Part shown: positions 56,840 to 64,000 of the stretch, one piece after another
How the letters are laid out: the number at the start of each line of letters is the position of its first letter
Numbering within the stretch: position 1 is the stretch's first letter
NCBI GenBank assembly: GCA_035079385.1
Contig: JAVHKY010000025.1
Location: 19,132,501-19,196,500 of the forward strand
Direction: 5' to 3'
DNA: 64,000 nucleotides
DNA from: Aspidiotus rigidus
Lineage: Eukaryota; Arthropoda; Insecta; Hemiptera; Diaspididae
Made by a program: the position numbers and the translations under genes
The notes under the pieces: generated by a model
The model's database searches: none
Told to the model about the DNA's origin: nothing
Seen by the model: only the letters and a program-made list of their open reading frames with translations

Positions 56840-57490
56840 CGATCTTATAAACTGTCTCCGACGACTTGTTGTGCGTGATTACAGGCTCTCCCAAATACCA
56901 TCTGCAACTCACTCTTGATAAGGTCTCCTCGTAGGCCTCCGATCTGGATTTCTTAAAGAAACGTTCCACTTGTACAGTATCCCATAAGAGTTACTTGCCT
57001 CACCTCTCTCTTCTGTCCGCTCCCCATAAATTCCTCCTTCTCCTCCTTTCCGACTCCATCTTCTCTTTCCAAGCCATGCAAGACCTATACGCGCCCCAAC
57101 CGTATCGTTCAGCGCATTTTCATCCTCCTGCACTACTCAATCTCCGATTGCCTCCCTCTGGATTCCCACGGGAGGCTGTTCTTCGGAGAGCACTTCCTCA
57201 GGGTAGTTAAGAACGCTTTGAGGATTGTGGGTCACCTTAATCAGATGCTGATTAATGAAGGAGGTCTAAAGGAAATATGTAAAAATGTAGGTAGTTCAGA
57301 ACTCATGTATAGAGCCTCAGCCTACGAAGACGCTGGTAACGTGCCTTGGTCGTACGGACGACTAGAGGTGTAAAGGCCCAAAAAAGGATGGCTCTAAGAT
57401 GTATCACCAGTGCCTTCTGCATGCTAGCAAGAACATTGTCAATTGATACAAAAGGTGTATGTACTGCCGAAGGAGTAGCGAATTATTATG
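56840..57490 (+). mobile_element. R1-clade ORF2 fragment (RT end to C-terminal region)
   Basis: The best segment is 57145-57400: LDSHGRLFFGEHFLRVVKNA, then LNQMLINEGGLKE and ELMYRASAYEDA. A frame change gives QKRMALRCITSAFCMLARTL at about 57380-57440. This is the L.FGEH...V..KA, N..GG, L.Y..P.W and QR.ALR..SAFRT.S series downstream of the R1 reverse transcriptase, the same segment seen at 11150-10920. Upstream, 56840-57140 may include SDDLLCVITG, a possible relic of the YADD region, but this is weak. It lies in the putative intron of the elongase-like gene. Confidence 0.6.
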
Positions 57491-58440
57491 CTCCTTTGAT
57501 GTTGTAGGATTATTTCCTCACATTCCTAAGGCTGTTACTGTCCAACATATGGGCGGCTCGTAAAATCTGGTGCCCCTCATGAGGCGTTGGTGGAATTCTT
57601 TCATCTTCTGAGGGCTTATTGGACTCCCAACTTCTGCAAGTTTGAAGGAAAATTTTTCGAGTTTCGGAATGAGGTGGAGATCCCCATATTGGTTCTCCCT
57701 TGGGCTCTCTGATATCTGAGGTATTCATGTCGAAATTTGAGATCAATTTGTTTTCCTCAGGCCAGCTGTTGTTAAATCATATCTTTTACTACATACTGTG
57801 TGCGTGGACCGGTCCAGTGGAACTCCTTCGTAAGTTTCTCACTTACTTAAACAGCCAATACCCCTCCATAAAATTCACCTTGGAAGTTGGTGGCTCATTA
57901 ATGGATTTTTTGGACATGTCGATTTTCGTTAGAGATGGCGTCCATGAATTTGAAATCTATGGAAAAGAAACGATGACCGATATTACAATCCACGGGTCGT
58001 CCTTCTGTCCAGCTGCACGTAAGAGCGCTACCTTCAATAGCTTGATCTATCGTCTGACTCATATTTCTTTGAGTCAGGACGCTTCGTAAAAAAAAATCAA
58101 GCACCTGGCTAGAGTGAATCAAGTGAGAGTGGACATCGACTTAATGGTGCGTAAGAGGCTTATCAGAAAAAGCCTTCATCCTACCACCTCCCTCCCCATG
58201 GATTCACAACTAGATAGGAGGAAACGTTGGATTAGACTTCCTTACCTGGGTAGATTTTCGTTCAAGTTGGGCCATGTGCCACTCCTTTCGGGTTCCGACC
58301 GGCATATTATAATACTAACACAGCGAAAAGTCTATTTGTGAAATTGAAGGACCCCATTCCTCTAACCGAAAGGAGTGGTATACACAGCACAGCCTGCAAT
58401 GATTGCCCTGGAGTTTATCGACCTCCTGGAACTCGACTCA
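57490..58440 (+). mobile_element. Penelope-like element fragment (RT to start of GIY-YIG)
   Basis: SFDVVGLFPHIPKAVTVQHM at about 57490-57550, then FCKFEGKFFEFRNEVEIP (57630), then after a frame change GSLISEVFMSKFE at 57703. AWTGPVELLRKFLTYLNSQY, PSIKFTLE, FLDMSIFVRDGVHEFEIYGK, TDITIHGSS and SLIYRLTHISLSQDA follow, then stop at 58087. A second broken frame gives VRVDIDLMVRKRLIRKSLHP and KRWIRLPYLGRFS. It ends in LTERSGIHSTACNDCPGVY, the truncated start of the endonuclease. It aligns throughout with the element at 59465-61250. The catalytic YVDD region has become YYILC, so it is dead. Confidence 0.85.
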
Positions 58441-58650
58441 GTGGACCTACCAAAGGGGGCACTTCTTGGTATCATATATGGGACTCGGAAAACTTCTACC
58501 ATCGAGTTATATGAGGGATAGCGATCTTAGCAGAAGGGAGACATTCAATATTCTGAATAAATTGGTCCCATAGAATAGGTTCCCAGAGTCCTCATCAAAA
58601 CATTCGTTTTTTCCATGTGACCTTAACTTTACTCTCCAGTTACGTAATGA
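58441..58650. other. spacer between mobile elements
   Basis: About 200 bp after the truncated Penelope endonuclease. Contains GGGACTCGGAAAACTTCTAC and ATGAGGGATAGCG, weak relatives of the ~46-bp repeat unit. Nothing else is seen. Confidence 0.3.
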
Positions 58651-59465
58651 TAGGAGGTAGGGTAAGAATTTGTGCTTACTTCGTATCCAACTACGCTGTT
58701 CGCCTTTTCCACTGCCATCAGGAAATTGTGCCTGAAGCTCAGTGTTGAGTCAAACCAGATTCCCAGGTACTTCATTCGCTTCTTGGTTTCTATTTCCACA
58801 CCTTGCAGGCGAAAAGTGGGTAGACTGAACTTCCGTCAGATCGTGAATAAAATGGCCTCCGTCTTACCAACAAGTTCGAGTCCAGCCGACTCGATCCAAC
58901 GCATCACTACCTCTAGAGCTCGGTTTACCCTGCTCAATGCCGCTACAGTTGTCTCGGCAGTGTCATCCGCATAGCAGATAAGCTTAAACCCCCGGTGGCA
59001 GATTCACCTTGAATATCTCGTTAAATGCAACGCACCACAACAGCGGCCCGAGGACCAACCCCTGTGGCACCCCACAAGTAACAGGGCGCTTTACTGTACG
59101 AGCAGACGTCTCTGATTGGATTTCACGACAGCTATAATAGCTGCTGATCATCCTGAGCAGGTATGTGGGCACTTCTACGTCCACAAGAGCTTTCAAGGAA
59201 TCGAATTGAATGCATTTCTTATATCGAGGCTAACGGCTGCGCAAAACTGACGCGTAGCAATAGCAGACTGGGCTATCCTCTTCAGCCGGATCCCAGCATC
59301 TGATGTATAGCGTCCAGTTTGAAAACTGTACTGGCTATCAGAGATTATGTCTCTTTCCTTCAGATAGCTCTCCAGCTAGGAGTTTCCCAACATTGTCTAG
59401 CAGACAAAGTGGACAGGTGGTTCATCCTTCTTATCGACCAATGCTAGCCTGGCTTTCTTCCATCG
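58650..59465 (-). mobile_element. R1-clade reverse transcriptase fragment
   Basis: Minus strand from 59460: KKARLALVDKKDEPPVHF, LLDNVGKLLAGELSEG-like (after a frame change), then DSQYSFQTGRYTSDAGIRLK, CAAVSLDIRNAFNSI and PTYLLRMISSYYSCREIQSE. TCGVPQGLVLGPLLWCVAFN and a stop-broken AYLLCG* region at the YADD position follow. Then RLQGVEIETKKRMKYLGIWF, DSTLSFRHNFLMAVEKANSV to about 58700. The motif order is that of an R1-clade ORF2 from RT motif 0 to the palm/thumb. It aligns with 45575-45985. Frameshifts and the missing endonuclease and tail show truncation at both ends. Confidence 0.85.
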
Positions 59466-61250
59466 CATGCAAAGGAGGGGTCATAAGCGGTGCAGGGAAT
59501 GAATTGATCATAGATGCGAGGAGTAAGATTAGGGAGGAAAGGTTAGTTATTACGAAAGCTGACAAAGGGAATGCCGTTGTAGTTATGGATAAGGCTTCCC
59601 ACGTCTCCAAGTTCTACGATGTACTTGGCCAATCTGGAGCTAACCCCTCTTTAATTTTCCAAAATTCGTTAAAGAGGCTAGAAAACTTATTAATGGTAGT
59701 GAGGTTATCATTAAGAGCCCTTCATTGAAGAAAGCCATTTTGGAACCGAATCCGGCCCCTGTCCTCCTTTACGGATTGTCGAAGGTGCACAAAGAAAATG
59801 TACCGATGCGGCCGGTTGTCTCGTTCGTTTCCTCTCGCTAGATTCCGATAGATGGTTCAAAGCTCGTGAGGAGGTGAAGTCTCCCTATTCAGTTAGGAAT
59901 TCGAGTGCCCTGGCTGAAAAATTGAAGGACTCACGCCTTCCCCAGGTTCAATTTTTTGCTCGTTTGATGTCGTTGAGCTTTTTCCCAATATCCCTAAGGC
60001 TACCACTATGCAACAGATGGGAAACTTGTTAGTGAAATCTGGTACTCCTCATGCAAAATTTGCGCCTAATTTTTGCAAGTTTGATGGTAAATTCTTTGGG
60101 TTCTCTCATCTCGGAGGTCTTCCAAATTTGAGCTTGACCTATTCTGTTCGGGCCGGGAGTTCTTGAATCACGTTTTCTATTGGCGTAGGTTCGTGGATGA
60201 CATATTGTGCCCGTGGACCGGTCCTGCGGAGTTCCCTAGGGAATTTCTCGCTTTTTTTAAATAGCCTATACCCTTCCATCAAATTGACTCTGTAAGTTGG
60301 TGGCTCCTCGATAAACTTTCTAGCCTCATCAAATCTGTCATTGACGGTGTCCACGAATTCGGTATTTGCCGGAAAAGTACTTCGACCGACATTGCCATCC
60401 AAGGGTCGTCTTTCGTACCTTTTGCCCATAAACTAGCTACATTCAATAGCTTAGTATATCAACTCCCTCTGATTGAGGTTGCTTTCCAAAAAGAACTCGT
60501 GACGATAAAGCACTTGGCTAGAGTGAATCAGGTCAAGGTGAACATTGACCTTATGGTCCGTAGGAGACTCACAAGATCTACGGCCTCCCTCCCCCGAGAA
60601 CCGCATCTTGGTAAGCGAAAACGGTGGATTAGGCTACCGTTTCTGGGTAAGTTTTCTTCGGAGTTGAGCCGTCTCCTCCGTCCTTTTGGTTTTCGGCCAG
60701 CATTCTGTAGTTCTTCTAATACTGTTAAGAGCCTTCTGGTGAAATTAAAAGGACCGCGGGGATGTCTATAGGGTGGCCTGTGGTGATTGCCCCAGTGTTT
60801 ACATAGGTATGACTAACCGTCAACTCCAAATTAGAGTTGATGAACACAGGAAAGCCTGGGAAAAAAGAAAATTAATTGAGTCGACCTTGCTGTTGACCAC
60901 TTAATTGAAAGTGGTCATAGTCTCGAAGAGGGGTCTGAAGTTATCCTTCACAGGAAAAGTTCATATTTCAAGCGTTTAGCTCTCGAAGAAATCGAAATTT
61001 ATCGTCACCGGAACAATAAAGATATTACCGGGTTGAAAAGGTACATTCCTGAGGAGGGATTGATTGAATTAGTCTATGAGGATAATTCACATTTCGATGA
61101 CTCGCTGGTTCAGTCATGACCTCTTCGATGCTACTTTTTCTTGTTGGTGTTGGGTTCAGTCGCTTTCTATACTTCGAAAATGGCTGTTTAGCCGAAAGCG
61201 CTCGGTAGTGTAATTTTATTGCGGTTTTTGTACTTGTTTTGGGGCTCTTG
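59465..61250 (+). mobile_element. Penelope-like element, nearly full RT plus GIY-YIG
   Basis: ARSKIREERLVITKADKGNA then VVVMDK (59520-59600) opens the RT. LYGLSKVHKENVPMRPVVSF (59770-59830), FPNIPKATTMQQMG-like, the FVDDILCPWTG catalytic box (60190-60220), HEFGICRKSTSTDIAIQGSS (60350-60410), KELVTIKHLARVNQVKVNID (60490-60550) and KRKRWIRLPFLGKFS follow. The endonuclease has GDVYRVACGDCPSVYIGM (about 60754-60810), IRVDEHRKAW, SGHSLEEGSE and ALEEIEIYRHRNN. Stop at 61117-61119. The 3' region has GGCTGTTTAGCCGAAAGCGC near 61183. The YVDD box is intact as FVDD, but at least five frame breaks disable the element. It lies head-to-tail with the fragment at 57490. Confidence 0.85.
61175..61225 (+). 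ncRNA. degenerate hammerhead-like motif at Penelope 3' end
   Basis: GGCTGTTTAGCC forms a 4-bp stem with a TTT-containing loop and is followed at once by GAAAGCGCTCGG. This matches the stem II, GAAA and minimal stem III order of type I hammerheads. The first core box, however, reads CGAAAAT instead of CTGATGA. The copy at 42331 keeps a better first box. This one is probably inactive. Confidence 0.35.
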
Positions 61251-62540
61251 CCTCAGGCGAGGCGAAAGCCCCTTTGCAATTGCGAACGAAAAAAGAAAAA
61301 AAAAGTTCTCACCGGAAAGTGTGTTGTGACGTCACTCAAGTAATACATACATTCTCTGTTACTCGAGATTTAATTTTTGCACAGCAATTTCCAAATTTCA
61401 GGAAGTTTTTCATCAAGATATACGTTCTCTGTCTCTTGAGGTTTTATTTTTTCCTGGCAAATTTTATTTCTTGTACAGTGTTTGTCAAGAGTGATCGAGA
61501 TAGTCTCCGAACATCAATATTGATGATAGGATAATTTATATCGTTTGATTAATACTGCACGTGTTACATATTATTCTGTGTCACCGATGATTTTATTTTT
61601 GCATAGCATTTTTCAAATTTTTGGACAGTCTTCAAAAAAGTTTTTTCTTCTCGATACTTCCTTAATGGTAATCTACCTACCGTATGTACAAATATTCCAG
61701 ATCTGAGTGGAACAAAGACGCAGATCTCTTGGTTTCCAGATCTTGACATAGAAAAAATCGAGATCTCTTGAGCTCTACATCTTAATAGGAAAAGAAGCTC
61801 TAGATCTTTTGAAAAAGTTAGAAAATGAATTTCTGTTTTGTAACAGTCGATTAGAAAAAAAAAAAAGCTCACGCAGAAGCGTAAGCATCACCGACTTTTC
61901 AATAATTTGCTATAAAATCATTTACACATGCTCCCCATACCTAAACTTCATTGTTTCTCACTTATAAGCTGATTGTGATAATAATGATTTAAGGTATTCC
62001 ACTTTCTCTTCTATTGTTCAATTCATTTCTAATCTTTTTAATGGGTTCTATTAAAATTAAAATATAAAACTTAGGTGATTTAGAAGAATCTTAAAGTATT
62101 AACCTGACTGTCCATTTCCAAAAATAGGTACAGTAAGATATTATAAAGTCGATAATGACAAAAATCAAAACATAGATGAGGAAAATTGAAATGGGCAATG
62201 AAACTTCCACTTTGTCTTTACCTGAATTTCAACATTACTCCCCAGTGTTCAGGCTACGAGCCTATTGCGATAATGTAGAAGAAAAAAAAAAAAAAAAAAA
62301 AAATGATATGTATACCTGCATAACGCAGTAATTATAAAATACACGGCCAATATTCAATCCATCGCTTACGTGCAACGTTTGTTTAACGTATCCAATAAAC
62401 GTCGAATTTTTTCAACCATATATGACTGGTAATGAGAAGTTTTTGCAGCCAATAGGTGTATGATGCTTTAATCACGTGGCAAACGAACTCAAATAAATTG
62501 AATAAGCGAGATTTAGCTCTTACGGCTCTATACGTGGACC
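61251..62540. other. unique DNA; no gene recognised
   Basis: AT-rich, with long A tracts at 61855 and 62282. A phrase TTCAAATTT..GACAGTCTTC and a nearby AGATCTCTTG repeat (61725, 61765) are seen. No gene or RNA was found. It is within the putative intron. Confidence 0.4.
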
Positions 62541-62544
62541 ACGT

Positions 62545-62848
62545 ATATTTTGAGATTTACTCAAGAACCACTAGTCCAACCGATACAAAAATTACAGAGC
62601 AATAAGATTGAATAAACTATGACGTAATGTAGTGATATGAAGATAATAAGATTGATATTTTTTGAGAAACAACACTAAGAAATTCGAGGAAAATTGAGAG
62701 TTACTCAACTACTCGAGAAATCTAAGAAAAAAATTCACATTCCCAACTTCAGATAATCCACTACAACTTGGCCAAATTTCATGAGAATCCAACCAGTAGT
62801 TTTTGAGGAGTTGCGTGGACAAAAAAATCTTATATATATATAAGGAAA
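62545..62848 (+). mobile_element. 3' tail of an RTE-like LINE or related element
   Basis: The sequence CCAAATTTCATGAGAATCCA, CCAGTAGTTTTTGAGGAGTT and GCGTGGACAAAAAAATCTTA, followed by (TA)n, is typical of RTE-type 3' tails, which end in a short simple repeat rather than poly(A). An earlier, related phrase (ATTTACTCAAGAACCACTAG at 62558) suggests a second, older version. No coding part remains, so the class call is tentative. Confidence 0.4.
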
Positions 62849-63480
62849 CCTGAAATTTTCTTATTAGGGTAGAAGTGGTCTAGGACCTCCAAAACGTCGA
62901 GAAAATTCATTGCCCCTCCCCTGAAAACTTTGCGTCGGGTGTAATACCTCACTTTTTACAAGTAAAAAGTTGGTAAAACCAAGAGACCCGGATACTGAGG
63001 CGCACAGTGACTCAGTTTTGTTTCTTACTCTTCGTGAGTATACCTCTTCATTATACGGCAATATTATCGGTCCACCAGTAAACGGCTCTCCTCTTCTTTG
63101 GTGGACCTTGCCTGGGCATGTCTAAATCGCATGCTTTGGTGATAGTCTTTATCATCCTCTCTGCTTCCACCTCTGCATTACTTTCTTGCTCCTGCTCTTG
63201 ATTCCACGTGAGAGCAAGGTAGCTAGCCTTCAAATGGTCGCTATTCAGCTTCCTGACTGCCCATTTTCTTACCAGCTTTTGTGGAGCAGCGACCTCAACT
63301 TCTCGGTGGATGGAAAAGTTGATATACCGATGATCGCTCCCAGAAAGCTCCTTGCCCAGTACTGCCCAGGCTTCTATAGGTAACATCAACTCAAAGTGTA
63401 CGAAGAGTCTCATTATAATCATGTTCTCCTTTCGGTAACTGTACTGCGATATTCGTAGTTGTGATGCGCGAGAACTCGGC
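62849..63480 (-). mobile_element. R1-clade ORF2 fragment, end of endonuclease domain
   Basis: Minus strand 63420-63060: LPIEAWAVLGKELSGSDHRY followed by INFSI, then KWAVRKLNSDHL, then PKKRRAVYWWTDNIAV. SDHRYI is the conserved end of the apurinic-type endonuclease of R1-clade elements. The RRAVYWWTD.IA motif marks the linker before the reverse transcriptase. The frame is open for 123 codons, longer than most fragments here, so decay is moderate. Sequence from 63050 to 62849 continues with no recognisable motif. Confidence 0.75.
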
Positions 63481-64000
63481 CTATTAATAATTCTCAGTCG
63501 CGTAAAGTCCGCTTCTTCGTAGCCGCCCTTTTCAACCGAAGGTTGGCGACCTACCGCGCAATTTTCACCTAAGACGCGGCCGGCTGTAAATAAATTTGTG
63601 GAAGAGCAATCACGCTTGCGATTATTGCCTGATTTTATCGCGTTTTTGGCTTTTAAAAAATGCGAATGAAGTCGTGTTCGAACTTAGGATCCCGTTGAGT
63701 AAACGTTACAAATTTTTTCGAACAAACATTGTCTATAGTTTGTCATCTGTCTTTCGAATTCAGTCCCAAACTGGGTATAAGTCGATCGATTGTGAGATAA
63801 GACATCGATAAATGGGACCAAGTAACTTATTTTATTGCTTGGCCTGGGAGGTTTTAATGACGATAATCTATTTTCGCACGTCCATATTATCTCGAATTTT
63901 CTTCTCAAATGTACAAATGAATGGAAAATTACCGAATCCATAAGAATGAATGTGGTGCTCTGCAAGATGCGAGTTTCTGTACCCGCAGACCATAATAGGA
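63481..64000. other. unique DNA to window end
   Basis: Single-copy sequence with overlapping frames (63596-63811 +, 63684-63965 -) that have no motifs. No exon matching the expected second exon of an elongase (a PR..DWPLM-type segment) was found. Confidence 0.4.

Noticed and set aside
63051..63422. 123-codon minus frame as a host gene
   Set aside because: SDHRYI and RRAVYWWTD identify it as the end of an R1-clade endonuclease domain.

Overview
This is eukaryotic nuclear DNA, most likely arthropod and probably insect. The evidence is the mix of retroelements (R1-clade and Jockey/I-type non-LTR elements, Penelope-like elements with GIY-YIG endonucleases), the many short inverted-repeat transposons, the long homopolymer tracts, the intron-like splice signals and the absence of any bacterial-style gene packing. 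I cannot name the species. No intact gene lies in the window. The longest open frames are broken pieces of transposons.

The only host coding sequence I can support is a short first coding exon at 56150-56286 (+). It has a good splice acceptor, a start codon, 19 codons and a GT donor in phase 1. Its peptide resembles the N-terminus of insect very-long-chain fatty acid elongases (ELOVL). The next exon was not found, so everything from 56287 to the window end would be intron of that gene.

Layout. 1-6.4 kb: a TGACGTCA-rich repeat, a Penelope N-terminal fragment split by a 1.06-kb extremely AT-rich insertion, unique DNA and old direct repeats. 6.9-8.1 kb: a degenerate CAGC-type repeat field. 10.2-11.4 kb: R1 tail. 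11.8-13.3 kb: composite TGACGTCA repeat carrying two nested MITEs. 13.4-16.8 kb: Penelope pieces, a hairpin, a four-copy 163-bp tandem array and a related repeat field. 22.6-24.8 kb: Jockey/I element with poly(A). 28.6-32.5 kb: three Jockey/I pieces, an R1 tail, a 164-bp duplication and another TGACGTCA repeat with a nested MITE. 34.7-38.1 kb: cluster of the same repeat family around a ~151-bp tandem array. 40.4-44.4 kb: a Jockey/I element interrupted by a MITE and by a Penelope element, both with target-site duplications. 45.6-49.4 kb: R1 piece, a 2.8-kb inverted-repeat element and a ~46-bp tandem repeat. 49.4-51.2 kb: CpG-rich unique DNA. 51.7-54.5 kb: remnant of another non-LTR element and a ~174-bp satellite-like array. 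54.9-56.3 kb: another repeat copy, then the exon. 56.8-63.5 kb: the putative intron, filled by R1, Penelope, R1, Penelope and R1 fragments.

There is no operon-like cooperation here. The biology is layered transposon insertion. The most unusual signals are the repeat family with inverted GGGAACCTGTTTTAT ends and paired TGACGTCA palindromes, hammerhead-ribozyme-like cores at two Penelope 3' ends, the clean AT-rich insertion without target duplication, and the chimeric retroelement joins. All assignments come from reading translations and alignments by eye. No database search was possible.
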